From assembly GCA_934661765.1 (NCBI GenBank), contig CAKUJT010000016.1, forward strand, positions 1 to 34,668: a stretch of 34,668 nt of DNA, read 5' to 3'. The position numbers and the translations under genes are program-made. Position 1 is the first letter of the stretch; each line of letters starts with the position of its first letter. A model generated the notes under the pieces. It had not been told where the DNA came from. It worked only from the letters and a program-made list of their open reading frames with translations, and made no database searches. The stretch comes from an uncultured Senegalimassilia sp. (GTDB taxonomy: Bacteria > Actinomycetota > Coriobacteriia > Coriobacteriales > Eggerthellaceae). This document shows, piece by piece, positions 7,375 to 15,806 of this stretch.

Positions 7375-9666
7375 TTACTGGGTTGCCGCACCGCTGCCGG
7401 CGGATGCGCCCCCGGAAGCTGTGCCACCTCCGGTTGCCGCCCCGGTGCCGCCTCCACCGGTCGTACCGCCGGTTGCCGCCCCGGCACCGCCTCCCGTAGC
7501 GCCGCCGGTCGTCCCACCACCGGTTGCACCGCCGTTACCGGAGGCCGTACCGCCTGAGGCGTTCCCGTTTGCGTTGCCGGTGCCGTAACTATTGGAGTTG
7601 CCGTTACCGTCAGCCGTGCCGTACTGGCCGTTGCTCGAGCCGGTGGAGTTGCCGTTTTGGCTATTGCTCGAGTTTCCGGCGGAGTTCGTGCTGCTGGAGG
7701 ACGAGCTGGAAGACGTCGTCCCGATATGGTACGTGGCATTCGAAAACGCCTTGTACGTGGGGTTCGATGCCTGGGGGAACGTTTCGGTTTGCTGGCCGTA
7801 CAGCGCCGCCGTCATGAACTTCTTGAACACATCCGCCGCGCTAACGTCGGTGGGGATGGTTTCCTGGTTAGACGGATCGCCGAACCAGATGGCAACGGAC
7901 AGCTGCGGCGTGATACCGCAGAACGTGATGTCGTGGTACTCGCTAGAAGTACCCGTCTTCGCCGCCACTTCCTGACCGTTATCGAGCTTGGCCAGCGTGC
8001 CGGTGCCTTCGGACGTGTTCACGACGCCCTTCATGACCTCGGTTGCCGCGTGGGCGACTTCGGCGGAGATGACTTGCGTCCCCGACGGATGGCTGTTATC
8101 CACGATAAGGTTGTTGTTCTTGTCGTAGATCTTCAGGATGGGCTGCGCATCGTATTTCGTGCCGCCATTGGCGATGCAGGCATACGCATCCGCCATATCG
8201 AGCATGGTGACGTTGGACTGACCGAGCGTCAGCGACGGGTTAGCGTTGAGCGTGGAAGTGATTCCCATCTTCTTCGCGGCGTCGATGACCTTTTGGGTTC
8301 CCAAAGCCATTTGCAGTCGCACGAAACCGGTATTGGACGACACAGCGAAAGCGCGTGCGATGCTGCGGGTCCCGTAGTTGATGTTGTTGATGTTCTGCAG
8401 CGGATTCGAGCTGTCGTATCCGGTATCGGGGATCACCGAAGGCGACGAGCAATCCACCATGGTTTGCGGATCGATGCCCTCTTCCAAAGCCGCGATCAGC
8501 GTGAACGTCTTGAAGGACGAACCGCAAGGACGGCCGCCGTTGGTTCCTTCGCCCGTTGCCAGGTTGGTCTTTTGCGTATCCCAATCCTTGCCGCCGACCA
8601 ATGCGCGGATGAAGCCCGTGGAAGGATCGATTGCCACGAGCGAACCGCTGATCGCATCGCTCAGGCCTTCTTCCTTCGTGCGGACGGCATCCTCTGCCGC
8701 CTCTTGGGTGTCGACGTCAAGGGTGGTGACGACGGTCAGGCCCCCCTTGAACACATCGAGCTGGGAGTACTGGTCGGAAAGCACGTTTTTAACGTAGCTG
8801 GTGAAGTACGGGTACTTCTCGATGCCATCCGAAGACGGCACGGAGGGATTGAGCACAAGATCCTGGCCTTTTGCTGAGTCGTGCTCTTCCTGAGTGATAT
8901 AGCCGTTCGTCAGCATGCGATCGAGAACCAGATTACGACGCGCATAGCAATTGTCCGGATAATCGATAGGGTTGTTATAGGTAGGCGATTGGGGGATGCC
9001 GACAAGCGCTGCCGCTTCCGCCAGCGTCAAATCGGTTGCATCCTTCGAGAAATATCGCTGGGAAGCCGCCTGGATGCCATAGGCACCTGAACCGTAATTC
9101 ACGGTGTTCAGATACATGAGGAGGATGTCGTTTTTCGAGTACATCTCCTCGATCTTGACGGAAAGGTACATCTCGCGGACCTTGCGCTTAAGCGAGATAT
9201 CGTTCATCTCGTCGGCGAGCACCGTATTGCGCACGAACTGCTGCGTAATGGTGGAAGCGCCTTCGCGACCCGACCCCGTAAGCGTGACGAACGCGGCACG
9301 GGCAATGCCGACCAGGTCGAAGCCGCCATGGTCGTAGAATCGCTCGTCCTCCGTTGCCACCGTGCCCTGCATCACGTACTTGCTGATACCGCTCAGCTCT
9401 ACCGGCTCACGGTTTTCCACCTGAAAACGCGCAAGCTGCGTCTTCTCATCGGACGCAAGCACCGTAGTCGGCGCAGACGAATTCAGCTCGGACACTTCCG
9501 AGACATCATAGGTTTTCAGGTCGCCGATCCAGGAATCGCCCAAGACGACGACGCCTATGCAACCGGCCAGACAAATAGCCGCGATGATACTGAGAAATGC
9601 AAGCAGGCCGACAAAAGGACGCTTTTTCTTAATGCTCGGCCTGTTCTTTATCGAACGAGAAGCCAC
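7375..9666 (-). CDS. Class A penicillin-binding protein with Ser/Gly-rich C-terminal tail
   Basis: A 763-residue bifunctional peptidoglycan glycosyltransferase/transpeptidase. The start is taken as the GTG at 9666, which has GGAGG six bases upstream; the longer frame to 9840 runs into the upstream terminator. A basic N-terminus (KNRPSIKKKRP) precedes one membrane segment (about 18-43). GT51 motifs: E106 in TEDERFYDHGG and EGASTITQQFVRN (135-147). Transpeptidase motifs: S383 in SSFK, SSN at 443-445, KTGT at 570-573. Residues from 651 onward form a low-complexity tail, first serine-rich, then Asn/Gly, then almost pure Gly/Thr/Ala. Unlike the neighbouring PBP it has no PASTA repeat. The membrane segment contains LAGC, which resembles a lipobox. 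Probably co-transcribed with the following lipoprotein gene. Confidence 0.95.
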   Translation of the reverse strand: MASRSIKNRPSIKKKRPFVGLLAFLSIIAAICLAGCIGVVVLGDSWIGDLKTYDVSEVSELNSSAPTTVLASDEKTQLARFQVENREPVELSGISKYVMQGTVATEDERFYDHGGFDLVGIARAAFVTLTGSGREGASTITQQFVRNTVLADEMNDISLKRKVREMYLSVKIEEMYSKNDILLMYLNTVNYGSGAYGIQAASQRYFSKDATDLTLAEAAALVGIPQSPTYNNPIDYPDNCYARRNLVLDRMLTNGYITQEEHDSAKGQDLVLNPSVPSSDGIEKYPYFTSYVKNVLSDQYSQLDVFKGGLTVVTTLDVDTQEAAEDAVRTKEEGLSDAISGSLVAIDPSTGFIRALVGGKDWDTQKTNLATGEGTNGGRPCGSSFKTFTLIAALEEGIDPQTMVDCSSPSVIPDTGYDSSNPLQNINNINYGTRSIARAFAVSSNTGFVRLQMALGTQKVIDAAKKMGITSTLNANPSLTLGQSNVTMLDMADAYACIANGGTKYDAQPILKIYDKNNNLIVDNSHPSGTQVISAEVAHAATEVMKGVVNTSEGTGTLAKLDNGQEVAAKTGTSSEYHDITFCGITPQLSVAIWFGDPSNQETIPTDVSAADVFKKFMTAALYGQQTETFPQASNPTYKAFSNATYHIGTTSSSSSSSSTNSAGNSSNSQNGNSTGSSNGQYGTADGNGNSNSYGTGNANGNASGGTASGNGGATGGGTTGGATGGGAGAATGGTTGGGGTGAATGGGTASGGASAGSGAATQ

Positions 9667-9691
9667 GAACCACCTCCAAGAAACTTGGGTA

Positions 9692-9722
9692 ATTGTACCA
9701 TCGGGGGAAATAGGGTTTTCAA
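9692..9722 (-). promoter_or_regulatory. Candidate promoter of the second PBP gene
   Basis: On the minus strand TTGAAA (9717-9722) and TACAAT (9692-9697) are separated by 19 bases, longer than the ideal 17. They lie between the arg terminator and the GTG start. The resulting leader would be about 20 bases and would contain the GGAGG ribosome-binding site. Confidence 0.45.
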
Positions 9723-9740
9723 AGCACACAAGTTCGTAGC

Positions 9741-9800
9741 AAAAAAGCCAAGGGCGGCCAGGGAACCGACTGCTCGTCCCCCTGGCCGCCCTTTTGCTTT
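9741..9800. terminator. Intrinsic terminator after argH
   Basis: A perfect 14-bp GC-rich stem (9750-9763 with 9780-9793) is flanked by six A at 9741-9746, read as T6 on the minus strand right after the hairpin. It closes the argGH transcript 22 bases past the argH stop. On the plus strand it is followed by TTTTGCTTTT but no plus-strand gene precedes it. Confidence 0.9.
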
Positions 9801-9814
9801 TCGAGACGCTGCGG

Positions 9815-11203
9815 CTATAGCAGCGACTCGTCTGCGGCAAGCGCCGCTTTTGCTTTCTCCATCTGTTGGGCCACGGCCGCTTCGCCCGTTCCCCCTTCCG
9901 TGGTTCGAGCCGCCACGATGCTGGGAAGATCGAGCGCCTTGACGATGTCCTCCTCGAACAACGGACTTGCCGCCTTGAAGTCGTCGAACGACAGATCGTC
10001 GAGGTTGCACCCGCGCTGCTCGCACATCAGCACCAAATGCCCCACCACTTCATGCGCATGACGGAACGGAAGGCCCTTCTTCGCCAAGTAGTCAGCCACA
10101 TCCGTTGCCGCCAAATGACCGAGCTTCGCCTGCTTGAGCATGTTCTCCGGCTTGATGCTCATGGTTTCTATCATTCCTGCGGCGCATTGCAGGCAATCTT
10201 CCAGCGTTTTAGCCGAATCGATTGCTCCGTACTTGTCTTCCTGAAGGTCCTTGTTGTAAGCAAGGGGAAGCGCCTTCATGGTCACCAGCAACGACACCAG
10301 ATTGCCGATCACGCGACCGGTTTTGCCGCGGATCAGCTCGGCAAAATCGGGGTTTTTCTTTTGAGGCATGATGGACGAACCCGTGGAGAACGCATCGGAC
10401 AGCTCAACGAAGCCGAACTCGGACGTCGACCAAAGCACCAGTTCCTCGCACAGGCGCGACAGATGCATGCAGGAAACGGCGCAAGCGTAATCCAAGTCAA
10501 GCAGGAAATCGCGGTCCGACACGGCATCGAGCGAGTTCGGGATAACCGAAGCGAAACCCAATTCCCCTGCCGTCATCTGCCGATCAAGCGGATACGTTGT
10601 CCCGGCCAGCGCAGCTGCGCCCAGCGGACAGGCGTCGGCCGCATCTCGCGCAGCCTGAAGGCGCCGATAATCACGTGCAAGCATCCACACATACGCCAGC
10701 ATATGGTGCGAGAACAGGACCGGTTGCGCATGCTGCATATGGGTATAGCCAGGCAGGATAACATCGAAATTCGCCTCGGCCTGGCCTATGAGCGCATGAC
10801 GCAGCGCAACGTTGGCGCGCATCAAGTCGGCTGCTCGCTGCTTGGCATACAGGCGCGTATCCGTTGCAACCTGATCGTTGCGGCTGCGGCCCGTATGCAA
10901 ACGCGCTCCTGCATCGCCGATGTCAGCGGTGAGAGCCTTTTCCACTGACATGTGGATATCCTCGTCGTTGATATCGAACGAGAAATCACCTGACTCGATA
11001 TCGGTTTTGACGCGATCAAGTCCCGCAGCGATTTGCTGAGCGTCCTCTTCCGAAATCACGCCGACCTTCGCCAGCATCTTCGCGTGAGCCTTCGAGCCTG
11101 CGATGTCCTGCGCATACAGAGCCTTGTCGACAGGCAGCGAGGCGCCGAAGCGTTGCGTGAACTCGCTAACTTTTTCCGTGAATCTGCCCGACCAGAGAGC
11201 CAT
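9815..11203 (-). CDS. argH: Argininosuccinate lyase
   Basis: Splits argininosuccinate into arginine and fumarate, the last step of arginine synthesis. The 462-residue length is typical of the fumarase/aspartase superfamily member. Visible signatures: the early conserved HTGRSRNDQ block at 103-111, THMQHAQP at 154-161, and the flexible signature loop GSSIMPQKKNP at 275-285 containing the catalytic serine. The ATG has GGAG six bases upstream and starts 3 bases after the argG stop, so the two are certainly co-transcribed and probably translationally coupled. The C-terminal segment (GTGEAAVAQQMEKAKAAL) is normal for the family. Confidence 0.98.
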   Translation of the reverse strand: MALWSGRFTEKVSEFTQRFGASLPVDKALYAQDIAGSKAHAKMLAKVGVISEEDAQQIAAGLDRVKTDIESGDFSFDINDEDIHMSVEKALTADIGDAGARLHTGRSRNDQVATDTRLYAKQRAADLMRANVALRHALIGQAEANFDVILPGYTHMQHAQPVLFSHHMLAYVWMLARDYRRLQAARDAADACPLGAAALAGTTYPLDRQMTAGELGFASVIPNSLDAVSDRDFLLDLDYACAVSCMHLSRLCEELVLWSTSEFGFVELSDAFSTGSSIMPQKKNPDFAELIRGKTGRVIGNLVSLLVTMKALPLAYNKDLQEDKYGAIDSAKTLEDCLQCAAGMIETMSIKPENMLKQAKLGHLAATDVADYLAKKGLPFRHAHEVVGHLVLMCEQRGCNLDDLSFDDFKAASPLFEEDIVKALDLPSIVAARTTEGGTGEAAVAQQMEKAKAALAADESLL

Positions 11204-11206
11204 AGG

Positions 11207-12541
11207 TTACTCCGTTTCCTTGTGAGCCTCGGCGGCAGTTTCCTGACGGAACAGCGGCGTGACGTCTTCATAGCGGCCGAGCTTCAGAGGACCCTTCTGG
11301 TTTTCGGCATCGAACAGCTCGGCGGGGGCGCCTTCCTGACGACGATTAACCGCCCAGGTTTTCGTGGACAGCGTTTGAATCTCGATGAAGCCCTTGGCCG
11401 CGTCGCGGTTGAAGGTATCCCCCTTGTCGTACGTTGCCAGGCCCTGATCGTAGAGCGAGTATGCGGACTTGCGGCCAACGACCGTGCAAGAGCCCTTGAA
11501 GAATTTCAAGCGGATAGTGCCGTACAGGCAGCGCTGCGTAGAGGCCATGAATGCATCAATAGCCTCTTTCAGCGGCGAGAACCATTGACCGTTATAGACG
11601 CAATTCGCCCAGGTTTGCTCCAGCGCAAGCTTATGATGCAGGACCTCCCGCTCAAGCACCAGATCCTCCAGCGCCTTATGCGCCTCGATCAGCGCCATTC
11701 CCGCAGGGGCTTCATAGCACTCGCGGCTTTTGACGCCTACCAAACGGTTCTCGATCATGTCGATACGACCGTAACCATGCTTGCCTGCAATCTCATTGAG
11801 CTCGTAAATGATGCCCAGGTAGCTCTTCTGGTTGCCATTGATCGCATAGGGCACTCCACGAGCGAAGGTGAGCTCCACATATTCCGGCTGATCAGGTGCC
11901 TGCATGGAATCAGCAGTCATGGTATAGATATCCGCAGGCGGCTCGATCCAGGGATCCTCCAGCACGCCGCACTCGATTGCGCGGCCCCATAGGTTGTCAT
12001 CGATGGAGTATGGGGAATCCTTGGTGGCACCGACCTCCACGCCATGAGCCTGAGCCCACTCGATCTCATCGGGACGGGTAAGCAGATTCCACTCGCGAAC
12101 CGGGGCCAAAATCTTCAGCGACGGATCGAGCATGGTGATGCTAGATTCGAAACGCACCTGGTCATTGCCCTTGCCCGTGCATCCGTGGGCAATGTACTTT
12201 GCACCGAACTTATGCGCAGCATCCACAAGATGCTTCGATATCAAGGGGCGGGAAAGCGCCGACACCAGCGGGTACTTGTTCTCGTACATGGCGTTAGCCG
12301 CAAGCGCTTTCGTAAGGTATTCCTGCGCAAACATCTGGCGCATATCCACCACGATGCACTCGAGGGCGCCGACGCGCAAAGCCTTTTCCTTGACCTTCTC
12401 CAAGCCGTCGTGCTCCTGACCCACATCGCCGACTACGGCGATGACGTCGAGGTCCATTTCGTCCTGCAACCACTTTATGCAGCAAGACGTATCAAGACCA
12501 CCGGAGTATGCAAGTACCACTGTTTCTTTCTGCTGTGCCAT
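11207..12541 (-). CDS. argG: Argininosuccinate synthase
   Basis: Condenses citrulline and aspartate with ATP in the cytoplasm. The start is the ATG at 12541 (MAQQKETVV), giving 444 residues, with AAGGG about 9 bases upstream; the frame stays open a little further without support. The N-type PP-loop AYSGGLDTS lies at residues 11-19. Further conserved parts include a GCTGKGND segment, SPYSIDDNLWGR, and the MALIEAHKALEDLVL helix. It is at the longer end of the family. Together with argH it makes the downstream unit of the arginine cluster, behind a 262-base upstream region with its own -10 element, and is probably controlled by the adjacent ArgR. Confidence 0.98.
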   Translation of the reverse strand: MAQQKETVVLAYSGGLDTSCCIKWLQDEMDLDVIAVVGDVGQEHDGLEKVKEKALRVGALECIVVDMRQMFAQEYLTKALAANAMYENKYPLVSALSRPLISKHLVDAAHKFGAKYIAHGCTGKGNDQVRFESSITMLDPSLKILAPVREWNLLTRPDEIEWAQAHGVEVGATKDSPYSIDDNLWGRAIECGVLEDPWIEPPADIYTMTADSMQAPDQPEYVELTFARGVPYAINGNQKSYLGIIYELNEIAGKHGYGRIDMIENRLVGVKSRECYEAPAGMALIEAHKALEDLVLEREVLHHKLALEQTWANCVYNGQWFSPLKEAIDAFMASTQRCLYGTIRLKFFKGSCTVVGRKSAYSLYDQGLATYDKGDTFNRDAAKGFIEIQTLSTKTWAVNRRQEGAPAELFDAENQKGPLKLGRYEDVTPLFRQETAAEAHKETE

Positions 12542-12642
12542 GATGATCGGCCCTTTCGAATGCGATTTGTTTAGCAACAAGGAGATTTGGGTCCACGAGT
12601 GCCACAAGATACAGGTATGCCCCGCACTGCCTGGTTACAGAT

Positions 12643-12694
12643 TAGTTTCCCAAGTGAAATTTCCTGAAACTACAGTAATCCCTTAGGAATTATA
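12643..12694 (-). promoter_or_regulatory. argG upstream region: -10 element and leader inverted repeat
   Basis: A perfect TATAAT (12689-12694 on the minus strand) would give argG a leader of about 140 bases; no good -35 was seen. Just downstream, the 7-bp repeat TAGTTTC/GAAACTA (12643-12649 with 12666-12672) can extend outward through GATTA/TAATC with a bulge, forming a leader hairpin or operator. Farther upstream at 12763-12784 an 8-bp repeat TGCAAAGA/TCTTTGCA spans 6 bases. No ArgR box could be assigned with certainty. Confidence 0.45.
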
Positions 12695-12803
12695 CGTGCA
12701 CAATTTTCTAGAGATAGTGCGCAACGCAATGATGTAACAACTTGTAAATACAACGTGGAGTATGCAAAGATAACCGTCTTTGCAACGGTAAAAACCTAGA
12801 CGA

Positions 12804-13232
12804 TTATCGTCGTCGCAGACGGTCGATGGCTCGCTCGACCTCCACCGCAGCCTCGGGGCTCTCTGCTGCGATCATAATGGTGTTGTCGCCGGCAACGGTG
12901 CCGAGCGCTCCACGAAGGCTGGCTTTGTCAAGGGCTGCGGAGACACCGGCAGCACCACCGGAGAACGTCTTCACGACAACCAGATTACCAGCGACGTGCA
13001 CCTCTTCAACTAATTCGGAAACCATGCGCTGAAGACGCATTTCCTCAGGAAGGACGTAATAACCCTCGCGAGACTTCACGAGACCCATGTCCATGATATC
13101 GCGGGAAATGGTGGCCTGAGTGCACTCGTAGCCGGCAGACTGCAGCTGATTTGCGAGATCGCGCTGCGTCTTGACATTGCGATCGCGAATGATGTCGCGA
13201 ATCACGTCATGTCTTTGTTGCCGTTTCCTCAT
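12804..13232 (-). CDS. argR: Arginine repressor ArgR
   Basis: A hexameric arginine-responsive DNA-binding regulator of 142 residues, typical length. The N-terminal winged helix-turn-helix shows KTQRDLANQL and the recognition motif TQATISRDI (38-46). The C-terminal oligomerisation and arginine-binding domain carries GTVAGDNT (111-118), the family's GT(I/V)AGD(D/N)T signature with the arginine-contacting acidic residue. It sits between argD and argG, with 262 bases downstream before argG and 276 bases upstream after argD. That gives room for two regulated promoters and probable autoregulation. The ATG has only a modest Shine-Dalgarno, and a GCCCC/GGGGC hairpin (13249-13262) lies just before it. 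Confidence 0.97.
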   Translation of the reverse strand: MRKRQQRHDVIRDIIRDRNVKTQRDLANQLQSAGYECTQATISRDIMDMGLVKSREGYYVLPEEMRLQRMVSELVEEVHVAGNLVVVKTFSGGAAGVSAALDKASLRGALGTVAGDNTIMIAAESPEAAVEVERAIDRLRRR

Positions 13233-13284
13233 GCCTCGTTACTTCCCGCCCCAGGTGGGGCATTGTACCCGGTTTCCTCCAATG

Positions 13285-13327
13285 ATTCTTGATGCGTATG
13301 CAAAATAGTGTAAGTGCCATCAAGAAT
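13285..13327. promoter_or_regulatory. Perfect 10-bp inverted repeat upstream of argR, possible operator
   Basis: ATTCTTGATG (13285-13294) and CATCAAGAAT (13318-13327) are exact inverted copies whose starts are 33 bases apart, about three DNA helical turns. The AT-rich interval contains GTATGCAAAATAG. Nearby AATATGC strings recur at about 13325 and 13389. This could be an ArgR-bound site or a leader hairpin; the assignment is inference from position. Confidence 0.4.
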
Positions 13328-13445
13328 ATGCAGTTCATAATACCGCAAGATTTAGTGATCAGCGAGATGAAATTTAAATTAGCGAAGAATATGCCGCTTC
13401 TCTTGCATCAGCTAAACGCTGCCTTGAAATCCCATCCGTATGGAT

Positions 13446-13479
13446 GCTAAGGGTCCACGCCGCAACATGGACCCTTAGC
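13446..13479. terminator. Hairpin after argD (terminator-like, no T run)
   Basis: A perfect 12-bp stem GCTAAGGGTCCA/TGGACCCTTAGC with a 10-base loop lies 30 bases past the argD stop. Neither strand has a following T tract, so it may be a transcript 3' end stabiliser, an attenuator or a Rho-assisted terminator separating argCJBD from argR. A smaller CATCC/GGATG hairpin is adjacent at about 13432-13445. Confidence 0.55.
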
Positions 13480-13508
13480 AAACGTTACAAGCAAGCGTTA
13501 TAGAGCCT

Positions 13509-14774
13509 TTAGGCTTCGATCATCTGGTTCAAACGCTCGACCATTGCATCGATGTCGCCCTTCTCGCACACCAACGGCGGAAGGAAGCGCAGGGTATGGG
13601 CTCCCGTTGCATTGAGCAGCAGGCCTTTGCCCAGCGCCTTCTGGACCAAAGCGGGCGCATCAACCGATTCGTCAAGGTCGATAGCGTTCATGAGGCCGAC
13701 GCCGCGGACTTCCTTGACCTTCGATACCCCGGCAAGCTGCTGGCGCATATATTCGCCGGTTTCCTGCACATGCTGCTGAAAACCATTGGAAAGCGTGTCA
13801 AGCGTTGCCGTTGCGGCTGCTACCGCCAAGCAGCTGCCGCCAAACGTGGTACCGTGGTCGCCAGGCTGATACGCCTTTGCGATATGGGCAGGGGCAGCGC
13901 AGGCGCCCATAGGCATTCCGCTGGCGATGCCCTTCGCCATGGTCACGATATCGGGAGTGACTCCGAAATGCTGGAAGCCAAACGGGGTACCGCAACGGAA
14001 GATTCCGGTTTGAACCTCGTCGCACACCATAAGAGCACCATGCTCCTTGGTAAGATTGCGCACCGCCTCCAGGAACTCCTTCGTGCACGGATGCACGCCG
14101 CTTTCGCCTTGGATGCACTCGAGCATGACAGCGCAGATATCATGGCCCTGCTGCTCAAACAAGCGGGTAAGAGCCTGTACATCATTGATAGGCGTGCTTA
14201 CGAAGCCGCCGGGCAAGGGCTGGAACGCCTCCTGCTTCGCAGGCTGAGCAGTGGCCGCAAGCGTTGCGAGGGTTCGTCCATGGAAGCTGCGATCAAGGAC
14301 CACGATGGTGCGCGGAGCGCCATCGAACGCCTGCTTGATCTGGGCATCGTCCGCCCCTGCGGCACGAGCGGCCTCTTCGGCGTTCTTGCGCGCATACAAG
14401 CGAGCGAGCTTGATAGCGCACTCGTTCGCCTCGGCTCCGGAGTTCGCATAAAACGTCTGCCACGGCTCAGGGCTTGCCGGATCCCCGCCATTGAGCAACC
14501 CGGAGATTTTACGGGAAAGCTCGCCGCGGCCTTCGATGTAGTAATAATTGCTCACGTGGATCAGGCGCTGAGACTGGTCTTGCAGAGCCTTGGTGATGGC
14601 GGGATGGCAATGACCGAGGCTGCACACGCCGATGCCCGCGATGAAGTCGAGGTATGTATTACCCTCGGCATCCTCGACTTCCATGCCCTTGCCGGATACG
14701 AGCTCGACGGGCTTACGGGCGAACGTATGCATCACATATTGCGATTCGAGTTCCTGCTGTTGCTCTAGCGACAT
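13509..14774 (-). CDS. argD: Acetylornithine aminotransferase
   Basis: Class III PLP aminotransferase converting N-acetylglutamate semialdehyde to N-acetylornithine. The 421-residue product shows NSGAEANE at 111-118, the CDEVQTGIFRCG block at 251-262, and the PLP lysine K281 in TMAKGIASGMPMGA. The FHGRTLA motif (164-170) is also present. The ATG has AAGGAAG upstream and follows the argB stop by 33 bases, so it belongs to the argCJB transcript. Such enzymes often also serve lysine synthesis (succinyldiaminopimelate aminotransferase). It carries two short inserts compared with the smallest homologues, around 95-105 and 130-152. Confidence 0.95.
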   Translation of the reverse strand: MSLEQQQELESQYVMHTFARKPVELVSGKGMEVEDAEGNTYLDFIAGIGVCSLGHCHPAITKALQDQSQRLIHVSNYYYIEGRGELSRKISGLLNGGDPASPEPWQTFYANSGAEANECAIKLARLYARKNAEEAARAAGADDAQIKQAFDGAPRTIVVLDRSFHGRTLATLAATAQPAKQEAFQPLPGGFVSTPINDVQALTRLFEQQGHDICAVMLECIQGESGVHPCTKEFLEAVRNLTKEHGALMVCDEVQTGIFRCGTPFGFQHFGVTPDIVTMAKGIASGMPMGACAAPAHIAKAYQPGDHGTTFGGSCLAVAAATATLDTLSNGFQQHVQETGEYMRQQLAGVSKVKEVRGVGLMNAIDLDESVDAPALVQKALGKGLLLNATGAHTLRFLPPLVCEKGDIDAMVERLNQMIEA

Positions 14775-14807
14775 GCTATCAACTTCCTTCGTAAGGTAAC
14801 GATTGCT

Positions 14808-15806
14808 TTAATGTACGGAAGAACTCTGGATGGAGGCCTTCTGGGCGGCCTCGACTTCTTCACGGTTCTCTAGAAGCTTCGAAGCGAATTTGCCCAGAGG
14901 GTGGCTATCGAAACGATAGGCCTCCTCGGTGGAATGCATGGTCGTGCCGACGCCGGTGCTGGTGAGCATTTCGAGCAGCAGGGAATGAGGCGTGGTCCCG
15001 TTGATGATATGCGCACGCTGCACGCCGTTTTCCAGCGCATGGATGCACGACTTCAGCTTCGGAATCATGCCCGTGGACACCACGTTGTTCTCGACCATAT
15101 AGCGCGCCTCGAACACGGTGAGATTGGAGATGAGCGAGCTTTTATCCTCGAAGTTCTCGTACAGACCGTCGACGTCGGTGAGGAATACCGCCTTGTGAGC
15201 GCCGATGGCGGCAGCGATATGGCCGGCAACCATGTCGGCGTTGACGTTGTAGAAGCCGCCGTCCTCTCCGATTGCGACCGATGCGATAACCGGAATATAA
15301 TCCGACGCCACCAAGTCATCGAGCAGCGGACGATTGATGCGCGTGATATGGCCGACACGACCCAGATCAGGGCTTGCCTGCTCGGCCACGATAACGCCGC
15401 CGTCAGCGCCGGAGACGCCCACGGCAAAATTACCATGATGGTTCAAGGCCTCGACCAATTCCTGGTTGACCTCGCCCATAAGGACGGTGCGGACTAGATT
15501 CATGGCCTCGGGCGTGGTAACACGCTGGCCGTCCTTGAACTCGACGGGGAATTCCATGAGATCCATCGCCCTGGTGATGGCCTTTCCGCCGCCATGGACG
15601 ATGACGGGGTTCACTCCGACGATCTTGAGCAGCACGATGTCGCTCATGACATCCGCGCGCAGCTTCTCATCGACCATGGCGGATCCGCCGTATTTGATGA
15701 CGACGGTTTTACCCGTGATGTTCTTGATCCACGGCAGTGCCTCGACGAGGATCTTAGCTGCCTCAGTTGATGCGCCCTCGGGGCGCGTGTCCTTTGCGTA
15801 CTTCAT
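14808..15806 (-). CDS. argB: Acetylglutamate kinase
   Basis: Phosphorylates N-acetylglutamate, the usual arginine-feedback step in organisms with the cyclic pathway. The ATG at 15806 (MKYAKDTRPEG) gives 332 residues and overlaps the argJ stop by four bases (ATGA), indicating translational coupling. Amino acid kinase motifs: KYGGSAM at 38-44 and VHGGGKAI at 70-77. The N-terminal helix before KYGG (about 1-30) is of the kind linked to hexamer formation and arginine inhibition in sensitive enzymes. The C-terminus extends about 30 residues past the usual end (from EEAYRFDSHPLGKF onward), ending in a Ser-rich tail of unknown role. Confidence 0.97.
   Translation of the reverse strand: MKYAKDTRPEGASTEAAKILVEALPWIKNITGKTVVIKYGGSAMVDEKLRADVMSDIVLLKIVGVNPVIVHGGGKAITRAMDLMEFPVEFKDGQRVTTPEAMNLVRTVLMGEVNQELVEALNHHGNFAVGVSGADGGVIVAEQASPDLGRVGHITRINRPLLDDLVASDYIPVIASVAIGEDGGFYNVNADMVAGHIAAAIGAHKAVFLTDVDGLYENFEDKSSLISNLTVFEARYMVENNVVSTGMIPKLKSCIHALENGVQRAHIINGTTPHSLLLEMLTSTGVGTTMHSTEEAYRFDSHPLGKFASKLLENREEVEAAQKASIQSSSVH

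Noticed and set aside
7309..7817. Proline-rich and Cys/Arg-rich plus-strand frames opposite the Gly-rich tail
   Set aside because: They are complements of the GGC/ACC repeats that encode the PBP tail; no independent start signals.
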